Source of the DNA: Pyrinomonas sp040289685
Lineage (GTDB): Bacteria > Acidobacteriota > Blastocatellia > Pyrinomonadales > Pyrinomonadaceae
Assembly (NCBI RefSeq): GCF_040289685.1
Contig: NZ_PSLQ01000005.1
Location: 1-64,000 of the forward strand
Direction of reading: 5' to 3'
Length of the DNA stretch: 64,000 bases
The position numbers were made by a program, and so were the translations under genes. Below, one piece after another: positions 40,245-49,142 of this stretch. Numbering within the stretch: position 1 is the stretch's first letter; the number at the start of each line of letters is the position of its first letter. Under the pieces are notes generated by a model that was not told where the DNA came from, made no database searches, and was given only the letters and a program-made list of their open reading frames with translations.

Positions 40245-42656
40245 ATGATCCATTTGCGAAGGGGCCGTTTCGTATTGCTTTGCTTCGCGCTCGCTGCGGC
40301 GATTGCGTCGAGCGCGCATCGAGTTGCAAGTGGTGGGCAGATCCCGTCACCGGAAAAAGCGAATCCCGTCCGCATCCCGCGTTTCGCTCATCCGCCAAAG
40401 ATTGATGGGCGTCTCGACGATGAGGTTTGGAAGGAGGCGGCGACCTTCAAGGATTTTCAGCAGATCAGACCGAGCGATGCTGCCCCGTCATCCAAGCCGA
40501 CCGTAGTCTACATGGGTTACGACGCTCACAATCTTTACATAGCGTTTCACGCTGTCGATGATCCGCAGCAGGTGCGCGCGACGATCGCCAGGCGCGACGC
40601 GATCTTCGACGATGACATCGTTGGCGTCTATCTCGATACGTTCAACGACCGACGCCGCGCCTATATGATTTTCTTCAATCCGTTCGGGGTACAGGCCGAT
40701 GGCATGTTCACCGAAGGGAGGGGAGAAGATTTCAGCGTCGACATCGTGATGGAGTCCAAAGGCACGCTGACCGATGATGGCTACGTCGTCGAGGTTGCCC
40801 TGCCGTTCAAATCGCTTCGTTACGAGGCGGGTCGCGGCAAAGCTTGGGGCATACACCTCTTTCGCAAGATCAAGCACTTCAACGACGAAATCGATTCATG
40901 GATGCCCATTCCGCGTGGAGCGTCTGGTTTGTTGAATTTTGCCGGTCAGATCACGGGCTTGGAAGGCATCGCGTCCGAAAAGAACTTGGAGTTGATCTCG
41001 GGAGTGACGATCTCGGAGACGGGTCGGCGCGCGCTCTCTTTGCCCAGCACGTCTGATCCGGGACGCCTCGTCAACGGGCCATTGAAGTTCGCGCCAGAAT
41101 TGAACGTCAAACTCGGTCTCGCTTCAAATCTCACGGTCGATCTTGCGCTCAACCCAGATTTTGCGCAGATCGAGGCCGATCAACCGGTGATCACGGCCAA
41201 CCAGCGTTTCCCGATCTTCTTTGAAGAGAAGCGTCCATTCTTTCTCGAAGGCATCGATATTTTCCAAACCCCCCTGCAAGCAGTTAACACGCGGGCCATC
41301 GTCGATCCTGACGTGGCCGTCAAATTCACGGGCAAGCGGGGACGCAACGTCTTCGGGTTGCTCGCCGCCGCCGACAGCGCGCCGGGCAACTACAGCGAAG
41401 AGGAACGGAACGATCCGACGCTGTTGCCGCAGATTCAGAAGTTCATCGGCAAGAAAGCGCTCGTTGGCGTCGCGAGATTGCGACGCGACGTCGGACGCGA
41501 AAATAGCCTCGGTTTGATCGCTACCACCTACAATTTCGTCGAGAGGCATAATCACGTCGGTGGATTCGACGGGCGCTTCCGCCTGAATAGGCAGACGACC
41601 TTCGATTTTCAACTGCTCGGAACCAGATCGCGCCGCTTCTTCTTCGATCCCGACCAAGGAAAGAACGCGTTTCGGACGGGAAACGGATTCGGCTATTACT
41701 TCATGTTGGATCGTCCGGGGAGGCATTGGAACTGGAACTACTACGGTTCGGGCAGAACGCACGATTATCGCGCTGATGTCGGTTTCACGCGCCGCACAGA
41801 TACAAACCTCCAGAGCTTTTTCGTGCGATACGATTCCGCGCCGCGTCCAAAAGCGTGGTTCGTTTCGTGGCACTTGAGGCAATCCGCCAGAGCGCAGTTC
41901 GATTGGCGCGGGCGGTTGCAGAACTGGTCCAGCGAGCCGCAAGTGAAATTCAGGCTTCAGCGTCAAACGGTGATCGGTGGTGGCGTAAGCTTAGGTTACG
42001 AAAGACTCTTCGAAGAAGAGTTCGGTCCGAAGCGTGCTCCGGGAAGAGCGGGCGCTTTTGCCGGCGTCGATCCTGAACGCTCGGCTTACTACCGGGCCGT
42101 ATACGGATTTTGGGAGACAACGCCGAGCAAGAGGTATTCGCTCTCAGGGGACATCGGCTACTCGGTGGGCGAATTTGACTACGACTTCGGTGCGGGTCCG
42201 CGATTCCCTCGCGTCAGTCCTGCTGCGCTGCACTCCCCGGACGCTCCCCTTGATCCTGGACCGGGGCGGTCGCTGCGCATGGAATCGAGGTTCATTTATC
42301 AGCCCACAGCGTCGTTGCGCGCTTCGCTCAATTACGAGAGGAGTCGGCTCGTGCGTGAGGACACGGGACGCACGGCTTTTGATGACAATATCTTTTCGTT
42401 GCGCATCGCGTATCAGTTGACGCGCTTCTCTTTCTTGCGGGCGCGCGTCGATTACGCCACCCTGAACGCCAGGGTGCGCAATCAATTCCTGTTCGGCTGG
42501 ACGCCGCGCCCGGGAACTGCCCTCTATATCGGCTACGACGACGACGTGCGCTACAACGGCTTCAATCCTTTTACGGGGAAGTTAGAGCCCGGATTTCAAC
42601 GCGACAGACGCACCTTCTTCATCAAGATCTCTCGTTTGTTCCGACGCTCTCTTTGA
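40245..42656 (+). CDS. secreted CBM9-like / DUF5916 outer-membrane barrel protein
   Basis: An N-terminal signal peptide (MIHLRRGRFVLLCFALAAA onward) is followed by a carbohydrate-binding family 9-like domain. That domain starts at PKIDGRLDDEVWKEA and includes FFNPFGVQADGM (about 50-230). A long DUF5916 beta-barrel fills the rest, with FPIFFEEKRPFFLEG as its hallmark and alternating aromatic strands to a C-terminal Leu. It is 803 residues from ATG 40245; ATG 40188 would add 19. It is likely in the outer membrane; its substrate is unknown. Confidence 0.87.
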   Translation: MIHLRRGRFVLLCFALAAAIASSAHRVASGGQIPSPEKANPVRIPRFAHPPKIDGRLDDEVWKEAATFKDFQQIRPSDAAPSSKPTVVYMGYDAHNLYIAFHAVDDPQQVRATIARRDAIFDDDIVGVYLDTFNDRRRAYMIFFNPFGVQADGMFTEGRGEDFSVDIVMESKGTLTDDGYVVEVALPFKSLRYEAGRGKAWGIHLFRKIKHFNDEIDSWMPIPRGASGLLNFAGQITGLEGIASEKNLELISGVTISETGRRALSLPSTSDPGRLVNGPLKFAPELNVKLGLASNLTVDLALNPDFAQIEADQPVITANQRFPIFFEEKRPFFLEGIDIFQTPLQAVNTRAIVDPDVAVKFTGKRGRNVFGLLAAADSAPGNYSEEERNDPTLLPQIQKFIGKKALVGVARLRRDVGRENSLGLIATTYNFVERHNHVGGFDGRFRLNRQTTFDFQLLGTRSRRFFFDPDQGKNAFRTGNGFGYYFMLDRPGRHWNWNYYGSGRTHDYRADVGFTRRTDTNLQSFFVRYDSAPRPKAWFVSWHLRQSARAQFDWRGRLQNWSSEPQVKFRLQRQTVIGGGVSLGYERLFEEEFGPKRAPGRAGAFAGVDPERSAYYRAVYGFWETTPSKRYSLSGDIGYSVGEFDYDFGAGPRFPRVSPAALHSPDAPLDPGPGRSLRMESRFIYQPTASLRASLNYERSRLVREDTGRTAFDDNIFSLRIAYQLTRFSFLRARVDYATLNARVRNQFLFGWTPRPGTALYIGYDDDVRYNGFNPFTGKLEPGFQRDRRTFFIKISRLFRRSL

Positions 42657-42817
42657 GCGAAGACCTGAGCGCAGGAAGAGAGGTTCAAGCGAAGCGCATC
42701 CAGAGTTCACGGAGGCGTGATGCTATGAGAGCAAAGATGCGTTCCGTTGGGCGTCCGTAGTGCGAGAACCGACGGACGTGCGCCCACGATCTACATTCCC
42801 CTTCGCAAACGAGCGGG

Positions 42818-43267
42818 TCAGGGCGCGTCTGTCTGCCGAAAGTAAACGACCGTGGCGCCCCAACCTCCAGCGTCGGGCGGCGCATCGGTCCAAGCGGCGA
42901 CAAAGGGCGTGCGCGATAGCACCTTATGAACCATGGCTCGTTGCACGCCTTGTCCTTTGCCGTGGATGATGCGGACCGAACGGAAGCCTCGTTCGTAAGC
43001 CTCGTGCAAGTAAGCTTCCACTGCCAAGCGCGCCTCGCGCGGCTGAACCGTGTGCAGATCGAAGATATCACCGATTTCCAGCGCGAACGGTTCTGGGAAG
43101 GGCACGGTCGCTTCTTCGTCTGAGGCCATTTGGGCGGCGGCGGTTTCGGCGAAAGACCCGTCGGACGGGAGGGCAGCGATATCGTCTGGAGCGGGCTGCA
43201 TAAAGCGCAAACGAAATCCTCGCCGCGCGCGTCGCAAAAGGCCGATGAGCAGCGTCGGTTTGAACAT
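42818..43267 (-). CDS. Smr-domain protein
   Basis: 149 residues. The C-terminal Smr domain (about 70-149) has the DLHTVQPREA motif and HGKGQGVQR, the fingerprint of the small MutS-related fold, which nicks DNA or cleaves stalled-ribosome mRNA in some members. The first 60 residues are basic then acidic, without a known domain. The start at 43267 is where recognisable protein begins; the longer frame to 43495 would run through mdh. It diverges from mdh across 67 bases. Confidence 0.87.
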   Translation of the reverse strand: MFKPTLLIGLLRRARRGFRLRFMQPAPDDIAALPSDGSFAETAAAQMASDEEATVPFPEPFALEIGDIFDLHTVQPREARLAVEAYLHEAYERGFRSVRIIHGKGQGVQRAMVHKVLSRTPFVAAWTDAPPDAGGWGATVVYFRQTDAP

Positions 43268-43334
43268 CGCGCCGAGTTCTGCTATTTGATGAACGTACGG
43301 TCGATTCAAATACGAGAAAGGAATATATGACCTT

Positions 43335-44267
43335 ATGGCCAGAAGATACAAGATCACAGTCGTTGGAGCAGGCAACGTCGGCGCGACTTGCGCCCATTGG
43401 CTTGCGAGCAAAGAGCTGGGCGATGTCGTGCTGGTTGACATCGTTGAAGGCGTGCCGCAGGGAAAGGCGTTGGATCTAGCCCAAGCTGCTCCCATCGAAG
43501 GTTATGATGTAAAGCTCGTCGGGACCAACGGCTACGATGAGACGCGCGCATCGGACATCGTCATCATCACGGCTGGATTGCCGCGCAAACCCGGGATGAG
43601 CCGCGACGATCTGTTGAAGACCAACGCCGAGATCGTCTCGCAGGTGGTTGATGAGGCAGTTAAGCGTTCGCCCGACGCGATTCTGGTCGTCATCTCCAAT
43701 CCGCTCGATGCGATGTGTCAGGTGGCGTTGCGTCGCTCTGGTTTTCCGAAGCAAAGGGTGATCGGCATGGCTGGCGTGCTTGATTCAGCACGCATGCGCG
43801 CCTTCATCGCCGAGGCATTGGACGTGTCCGTAGAGAACGTAACGGCCTTTGTGCTCGGCGGTCACGGCGACACCATGGTCCCGCTGCCGCGCTATTCGAC
43901 GGTCGCCGGCATCCCCATCACCGAACTCCTGCCGAAAGAGAAGATCGATCAAATCGTCAAGCGAACGGCCAACGGCGGCGCGGAGATCGTTTCATTGCTC
44001 AAGACGGGATCAGCCTATTACGCGCCATCAGCGGCGGCGGTCGAGATGGTCGAATCTATCTTGAAAGATAAGAAGAAAATACTACCCTGTTCGGTCTACC
44101 TCGAAGGCGAATACGGCATCAACGGACTGTTCGTCGGCGTGCCCGTCAAACTCGGCGCGCGCGGCATCGAGCAGATCATCGAGATCAACTTGACGACCGA
44201 AGAGCGGATCGCGCTCCAAAAGAGCGCCGCAGCGGTGCAAGAGCTGGTGAAGGTGCTCGGTCTCTAG
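43335..44267 (+). CDS. mdh: malate dehydrogenase, LDH-like type
   Basis: Interconverts malate and oxaloacetate with NAD in the TCA cycle. The NAD fold has GAGNVG at 11-16. The substrate loop GLPRKPGMSRDDLL gives R84 and R90, an Arg pattern specific for malate. R153 and the catalytic H177 of GGHGD complete the site. It is 310 residues. ATG 43335 follows AAAGGAA by about 12 bases. After the stop, the same reading frame contains an echo of the C-terminus (see 44294-44338). Confidence 0.97.
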   Translation: MARRYKITVVGAGNVGATCAHWLASKELGDVVLVDIVEGVPQGKALDLAQAAPIEGYDVKLVGTNGYDETRASDIVIITAGLPRKPGMSRDDLLKTNAEIVSQVVDEAVKRSPDAILVVISNPLDAMCQVALRRSGFPKQRVIGMAGVLDSARMRAFIAEALDVSVENVTAFVLGGHGDTMVPLPRYSTVAGIPITELLPKEKIDQIVKRTANGGAEIVSLLKTGSAYYAPSAAAVEMVESILKDKKKILPCSVYLEGEYGINGLFVGVPVKLGARGIEQIIEINLTTEERIALQKSAAAVQELVKVLGL

Positions 44268-44293
44268 CGGACGCTCGATTCGGCGAAGCGTGA

Positions 44294-44338
44294 TCTAAAA
44301 AGCGCGGCGCAAGAGTTAGTGGAGGTGCTCGGTCTGTG
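44294..44338 (+). pseudogene. in-frame echo of the mdh C-terminus
   Basis: Past the mdh TAG and in the same frame, 44295-44339 encodes LKSAAQELVEVLGLW. The real C-terminus ends QKSAAAVQELVKVLGL. Several codons differ synonymously (CTG/TTA, CTC/CTG) and two or three residues are missing. It is a partial, diverged duplication or the tail of a decayed mdh paralog. The rest of 44268-44636 shows nothing recognisable. Confidence 0.6.
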
Positions 44339-44636
44339 GCGCGGCGGTTCGCACGAGCAGCGCCAAAACTTTGCCGCGCAGGAGGCGTGTCCTCGATCTG
44401 TATCGGCTTGGAGGGCGGTCGGAGCATGCCGCTTGCTTCCGGCTGCCCGTCAAAAGTCTCAGGCCAGCGCGCGGTCGCTGGATTGATCCGCTATGCCGCT
44501 TATCTGCGCCGTTCGCGCGCTGCTGGTCCGACGACCGCAGCTCACCGTCAGCCATAATAAACCTAAAAGAATAAGCTCATGGCGCATCGTTTGATCGAGC
44601 CGGAAGGAGGCTTTTCTGCGTTGGGGTTGATGGGAT

Positions 44637-44714
44637 TGGGGCGGCTAGCGGGACTCGAACCCGCGACCTCTTGATCCACAGTCAAGCGTTCTAACCAGCT
44701 GAACTATAGCCGCC
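44637..44714 (-). tRNA. tRNA-His (GTG anticodon)
   Basis: Read on the minus strand from 44714. An 8-bp acceptor GGCGGCTA pairs with TAGCCGCC, giving the G-1:C73 pair typical of tRNA-His. The anticodon arm is CTTGA-CTGTGGA-TCAAG with anticodon GTG. The T arm contains GGTTCGAGTCC. CCA is encoded (44639-44637). Confidence 0.96.
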
Positions 44715-44978
44715 AGAACTTTCCATACTCTGCGAAATAGTACTCGATCTTAGGTTAAGATGACAAGCCTGCTCGCGTGATCTCAGCATTTTGCGGACGC
44801 TCGCGAATGTCGCGTTGCGTGTTTAAACTGCTCAAGGAGCCTCTTTTCGAGCGGTTCGAGGAGCATCGCGTCGCCAGCCCGCAATCGCGTGGTGAGGGAT
44901 TCGCTCGGCTACGCTAAAAGGACCGCCAAGGTTGATTTGCCAAGGCTGAGCAGCACTTAAGAAGGCCGCCAAGTCCAA

Positions 44979-45178
44979 ACTTGTGATGGGCGCGCAGAAC
45001 TTCAAACGTAATCATCAATGCTTTTGCCGCGCCGAAGGAGATAGAGGCCGAATCGTTTTTTATCCCGGTTACAGCGATACTTGTGATGGGCGCGCAGAAC
45101 TTCAAACGTAATCATCAATGCTTTTGCCGCGCCGAAGGAGATAGAGGCCGAATCGTTTTTTATCCCGGTTACAGCGAT
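44979..45178. repeat. exact 100-bp tandem duplication
   Basis: 44979-45078 and 45079-45178 are identical over 100 bases, with the match continuing one base further. It begins ACTTGTGATGGGCGCGCAG and ends TTACAGCGAT. The lack of any difference implies a recent event, or an assembly artefact. The duplicated block is the 3' part of the relic frame at 45102-45269. Confidence 0.9.
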
Positions 45179-45269
45179 AGAAATCTTCGACCAGGTAGCC
45201 TGCTGCGAGCGCCGCCGTGAAGGCCCACTGCGTCGCCGTGCGCCACTTGGCGGCTAGGTGGCCGTCTTG
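45102..45269 (-). pseudogene. relic of an unidentified gene, 3' part
   Basis: A 55-codon frame on the minus strand reads like the C-terminus of a real protein: GHLAAKWRTATQWAFTAALA, AGYLVEDFYR, GLYLLRRGK, ending DDYV. It has no start and an in-frame TAA directly upstream. It could be the end of an acetyltransferase-like protein, but the family is not certain. The remaining bases of 44715-45531 hold no other recognisable gene. Confidence 0.3.
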
Positions 45270-45481
45270 TTACCCCAAAGCGTTGATGATCTTTGTATTG
45301 GTCGGCCAATAGGCTGAGTTTGCCGAAATTTAAGTGGGGCTCGGGGCTTGCAACGGATCTAAGTTATGCGCGAGATCCCTTGGGCCAAGGCGCGTTCGCG
45401 TTGTGCTCACTTGAGCTTATAACTTTGGATTGCGGCTATGACCGTAGCTCAACCGGATCGAGTTCGAGCGGTTTTCAATTG

Positions 45482-45510
45482 GAGAGGCTTTTCGCACAGA
45501 AAAGCCTCTC
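45482..45510 (-). terminator. strong hairpin at the end of the sdh operon
   Basis: GAGAGGCTTTTC (45482-45493) pairs perfectly with GAAAAGCCTCTC (45499-45510) across a 5-base loop, 22 bases past the sdhB stop. There is no T-run on either strand, so it is either a stabilising 3' end or a terminator of non-canonical type. Confidence 0.5.
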
Positions 45511-45531
45511 GTTGACGCGGCGACCTCAACA

Positions 45532-46296
45532 TCATTGACGCAGCCAGCCGAACAAGCCGCGCCAAGTCGTCTCGCGGTTCTCTTCGTAGATGGCTTTCGT
45601 CAAGGGGAGCTTCATCGGACAGACGCGGACGCAGTTCTGCGCGTTGCCGCACTTGTGAATTCCGTCCTCTTCCATTAAGACCTGTAGGCGGTCATCGCGC
45701 GTCATCTTGCCGGTCGGGTGCATGTTCATCAGACGTACCTGCGCGATCGCCTGCGGTCCGATGTAGTTGCCGTCGCCGTATTGCGGACAGGCTTCCAAAC
45801 AGCAGCCGCACGTCATGCAGCGCGAATAGGCGTATCGCTCATCGACCTCTTCTTGCGACATGCGTGGCCCCGGCCCGAGGTCGTAAGTCCCATCTATTTC
45901 GATCCATGCCTTGACGCGCTTCAGATGCTCGAACATCTCGGAGCGATCGACGACGAGATCTCGCACGTTCGGGAATTTCGACATCGGTTCGAGCGTGATC
46001 GGCTGCTCCAGTTGGTCCACCAAAGCCGAACAGGATTGGCGCACGCGCCCGTTGATCACCATCGTGCAGATGCCGCAGACCTGCTCCAAGCAGTTCATCT
46101 CCCAGACGACGGGCGTGGTCCGTTTACCGTCTTTGGTAATCGGGTTCTTTCTGATCTCCATCAAACAGGAGATGATGTTCATGTTCGGACGATAGGGAAT
46201 GGTGAACTCTTCCCAGTAAGGCTCCGCCTGCGGATTGGCGCGTCGGCGGATTCTGAGTTCGATGACGTCTGGCTTCTTCCCATTTTTCGCGCTCAT
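45532..46296 (-). CDS. sdhB: succinate dehydrogenase/fumarate reductase iron-sulfur subunit
   Basis: 254 residues. It carries three clusters: [2Fe-2S] from C69, C74, C77 and C89; and the [4Fe-4S]/[3Fe-4S] motifs CMTCGCCLEACP (160-171) and CGNAQNCVRVCP (216-227). It carries electrons from the flavoprotein to the quinone site. ATG 46296 overlaps the sdhA stop as ATGA. It is the last gene of sdhC-sdhA-sdhB. Confidence 0.97.
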   Translation of the reverse strand: MSAKNGKKPDVIELRIRRRANPQAEPYWEEFTIPYRPNMNIISCLMEIRKNPITKDGKRTTPVVWEMNCLEQVCGICTMVINGRVRQSCSALVDQLEQPITLEPMSKFPNVRDLVVDRSEMFEHLKRVKAWIEIDGTYDLGPGPRMSQEEVDERYAYSRCMTCGCCLEACPQYGDGNYIGPQAIAQVRLMNMHPTGKMTRDDRLQVLMEEDGIHKCGNAQNCVRVCPMKLPLTKAIYEENRETTWRGLFGWLRQ

Positions 46297-48344
46297 AGTT
46301 TGTCCGATTTGCCTCCCGCGTCTTCGATCCCTTTACTTTGTTCCTGACTGGTCTTCGGTCGCTCGTTTACGAGCTGTTCGACCTGCTCTTTATCCTGTGC
46401 CCAGATGACGGGGCCGCTCAAGTCGCGTGGCTTCTGCTCCCAACCTTCGGTCGGGATCTGCTGCGCCGACTCAGGCACTGGCAACCCCGACGCCGTCGCT
46501 TGCTCGCGGATCTCTTTCGAAGCGTGTTGTACTGCCGCGGTCGCGACGTTCACGGTGTCGGGCGTCTTCGCTTTGCTGTAGTCGCGCTTGCGCGGCTTGA
46601 TCAGGCTCACATCGACCGGAAGGTAGGAGAAGACCGGACCTTCGTCCGAGTATTCGGCGATGGTCGTCTTCAACCAGTTCTCATCGTCGCGTTCGGGGAA
46701 CTCCGGTTTGTAATGCGCGCCGCGCGATTCATTGCGATTGAGCGCGCCCAAAGTGATGACGCGCGCAAGCTGAAGCATGTTGTAGAGCTGACGCGCGTGC
46801 GGCAACGCGTGCGTCGCCCACATATTCGAATCGTTCAACGAGATGCGCTGGTAGCGGTCGAGCAATTCGAGGAGTTTGTTGTCCGTTTCTTTGAGCCTAT
46901 CGTTGTAGCGTATGACGGTGACGTTTTCGGTCATCCACCGGCCCATCTCTTCGTGGATGGCGTACTGGTTCTCGTTGCCCGTCTGGCGGATGAGACGTTC
47001 ATTGATCTCTTGCTGCCGTTTCACCTCGTCTTCGTAGATCTTGGAGCCGTCGGCCCCGTTGCGTTCGATGTTCTTCGCGTACTCGATGGCCGCCGGAGCG
47101 GCGACGAAGCCACCGTAGACGCAGGAGACGAGGGAGTTGGCGCCGAGGCGGTTCGCGCCGTGGATCGAGAAGTCGCATTCGCCGGCGGCAAGCAAGCCCG
47201 GAATGTTGGTCCGCTGGTTGTAGTCAACCCACAAACCGCCCATCGAGTAGTGGACGCCGGGGAAGATGCGCATCGGGACATGACGCGGATCGTCACCGAC
47301 GAACATCTCGTAGATCTCGAGGATGGCGCCGAGCTTGCGGTTGAGGACCTCTTCCGGGATGTGCGTCAGGTCGAGGTAGACTTGGTTCTTGCCGCCGACG
47401 CCGTACCCTTGCAAGCAGACCATGAAGATCTCGCGCGTCGCGATATCGCGCGGGACCAAATTGCCGTAGGCCGGATACTTCTCCTCGAGGAAGTACCAGC
47501 GCTCCTTTTCGGGGATCTCCTGCGGCGGACGTGTGTCGCCTTTCTTGCGCGGCACCCAGACGCGCCCGCCCTCGCCGCGCGCCGATTCGGACATCAAACG
47601 GAGTTTATCTTCGCCCGGAATGGCCGTCGGATGAACCTGTATGAACTCGCCGTTGGCGTAACGCGCGCCCTGCTGGTAGCAAGCGCTGACGGCGCTGCCC
47701 GTACAGACTTGCGAATTGGTCGATTTGCCGAAGATCAACCCTGGACCGCCTGTCGCCATGATCACGGCATCGGCGGGAAAGGCTCGAACCTCAAGCGTCT
47801 GCCGATTCATCGCGACGATGCCGCGACAGACTTGATGACTATCGAGCACGAGCGAGAGCAGCTCCCACCCTTCGTACTTCGTCACGCGCCCCAAGGCTTC
47901 GTAGCGGCGCACCTGTTCATCGAGCGCGTAAAGGAGCTGTTGTCCTGTGGAAGCGCCGGCGAAAGCCGTGCGGTGGTGAAGCGTGCCGCCGAAGCGACGA
48001 AAGTCGAGCAAGCCCTCTTTAGTGCGCGAAAAGGGCACGCCCATGCGATCGAAAAGATAGATGATCGACGGAGCCATCTCGCACATCGCCTTGACCGGCG
48101 GCTGGTCGGCGAGAAAGTCGCCGCCGTAGACCGTGTCGTCGAAGTGCTTCCACGGCGAATCGCCTTCGCCCTTGGTGTTAACCGCCGCGTTGATGCCGCC
48201 TTGCGCGCAGACCGAGTGGGACCGGCGCACGGCGACGACCGAAAATAGGTCCACGTGATGGCCAGCCTCGGCGATCTTCATCGCCGCCGAAAGTCCGGCC
48301 AAGCCCCCACCGACAACTGCGATGCGAATGTCGTTCTTGGCCAT
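46293..48344 (-). CDS. sdhA: succinate dehydrogenase/fumarate reductase flavoprotein subunit
   Basis: 683 residues. FAD motif GGGLAGLSAA is at the N-terminus. SHSVCAQGGINAA contains the covalent FAD His region. HPTAIPG and RGEGGRV carry catalytic residues, and GECDFSIHGANRLGANSL is the C-terminal FAD block. About 70 Gln/Glu/Pro-rich residues follow the usual C-terminus, making it longer than B. subtilis SdhA. ATG 48344 is one base after the sdhC stop, with GGGAGGT upstream; the open frame to 48467 runs back into sdhC. Confidence 0.97.
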   Translation of the reverse strand: MAKNDIRIAVVGGGLAGLSAAMKIAEAGHHVDLFSVVAVRRSHSVCAQGGINAAVNTKGEGDSPWKHFDDTVYGGDFLADQPPVKAMCEMAPSIIYLFDRMGVPFSRTKEGLLDFRRFGGTLHHRTAFAGASTGQQLLYALDEQVRRYEALGRVTKYEGWELLSLVLDSHQVCRGIVAMNRQTLEVRAFPADAVIMATGGPGLIFGKSTNSQVCTGSAVSACYQQGARYANGEFIQVHPTAIPGEDKLRLMSESARGEGGRVWVPRKKGDTRPPQEIPEKERWYFLEEKYPAYGNLVPRDIATREIFMVCLQGYGVGGKNQVYLDLTHIPEEVLNRKLGAILEIYEMFVGDDPRHVPMRIFPGVHYSMGGLWVDYNQRTNIPGLLAAGECDFSIHGANRLGANSLVSCVYGGFVAAPAAIEYAKNIERNGADGSKIYEDEVKRQQEINERLIRQTGNENQYAIHEEMGRWMTENVTVIRYNDRLKETDNKLLELLDRYQRISLNDSNMWATHALPHARQLYNMLQLARVITLGALNRNESRGAHYKPEFPERDDENWLKTTIAEYSDEGPVFSYLPVDVSLIKPRKRDYSKAKTPDTVNVATAAVQHASKEIREQATASGLPVPESAQQIPTEGWEQKPRDLSGPVIWAQDKEQVEQLVNERPKTSQEQSKGIEDAGGKSDKL

Positions 48345-48345
48345 G

Positions 48346-49020
48346 CTAGTACAAGATACCTCCCAGAAGTCCTCCCGGACGGATGAACGCCACTGCGGCG
48401 TTGAGGCCGACGAAAAGAAGCGCCGCGCCGAACGCCATGCAGGCATAGCCGACGGCGCGTTGCGCACTCGGTCCGATCACGACGCCCCAGTCAACCAGAA
48501 AGAGCCAGATGCCGTTAGCCAAGTGCCATACTGTCGCCGTGATGCCGACGACGTAAACGGCGAAGATCAACGGCAACTGAAATTCACGCGAGACGATCTC
48601 GAACGCCATGTCCGGATGGTGCGCAACCGCCAGATCGTTCAATCCTGGGATCATCCCGAAGCGAAAGTTGAGCACGTGAAACGTGATGAAGAAGAAGAGG
48701 ATGATCCCGGTGACACGCTGGATCAGGTAGAACCAGTTGCGCGCATACGGATAGTGCAGGTTGTTGGGGCGCATCTCCCACGTAATCAACAGCCCGTAAA
48801 CGGCGTGGTAGATGAGCGGAATGAAGATGCCGAAGATCTCGATCAACAAAATGTACGGGATGCCCTGCAAATCGACCACGGCTTGATTGAAAGCTTCGCT
48901 CCCAAGCATCGCCTTGGAGTTGGTGTAAAAGTGTTCGAGCAAAAAGATGCCGAGCGGGACTATTCCCGAAAGCTGATGTATCTTGCGCAAGATAAAGGTT
49001 CGACTCGGACGTACAGCCAT
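48346..49020 (-). CDS. sdhC: succinate dehydrogenase cytochrome b subunit, B. subtilis (type B) class
   Basis: 224 residues with five hydrophobic helices. Candidate haem-ligand histidines are H30, H72, H115 and H166. One large subunit replacing the SdhC/SdhD pair, and two b haems, define the menaquinone-reactive type B enzymes. ATG 49020 has GGAG six bases upstream. It is the first gene of the operon, divergent from a LysR regulator. Confidence 0.95.
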   Translation of the reverse strand: MAVRPSRTFILRKIHQLSGIVPLGIFLLEHFYTNSKAMLGSEAFNQAVVDLQGIPYILLIEIFGIFIPLIYHAVYGLLITWEMRPNNLHYPYARNWFYLIQRVTGIILFFFITFHVLNFRFGMIPGLNDLAVAHHPDMAFEIVSREFQLPLIFAVYVVGITATVWHLANGIWLFLVDWGVVIGPSAQRAVGYACMAFGAALLFVGLNAAVAFIRPGGLLGGILY

Positions 49021-49142
49021 CTTCCACTCCGTCGCCTCTGAACGCTTCGTGATTGCACACCGAGCCTATTTTAAGCGATAATCCTTTATAAGGTAAAATG
49101 AAAAATTTTGACCAAGAATCTAAAGGTTTCTAATCAAGGGCG
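49021..49142. promoter_or_regulatory. divergent sdhC / lysR regulatory region
   Basis: An A/T-rich 122-base gap. On the minus strand TTACCT (49096-49091) and TAAAAT (49073-49068) are 17 bases apart, a possible sdh promoter. The palindrome CCTTTATAAGG (49083-49093) lies over it and could be an operator. On the plus strand TTGACC (49108-49113) could serve lysR, with AAGGG just before its ATG. LysR proteins usually bind between themselves and the gene they control. Confidence 0.4.

Noticed and set aside
44979..45178. CRISPR-like or insertion-sequence origin for the 100-bp repeat
   Set aside because: Only two abutting copies, no spacers, no terminal inverted repeats and no transposase.
46338..48248. 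A 636-codon plus-strand frame
   Set aside because: It is a mirror of sdhA; sdhA motifs and operon structure settle the strand.
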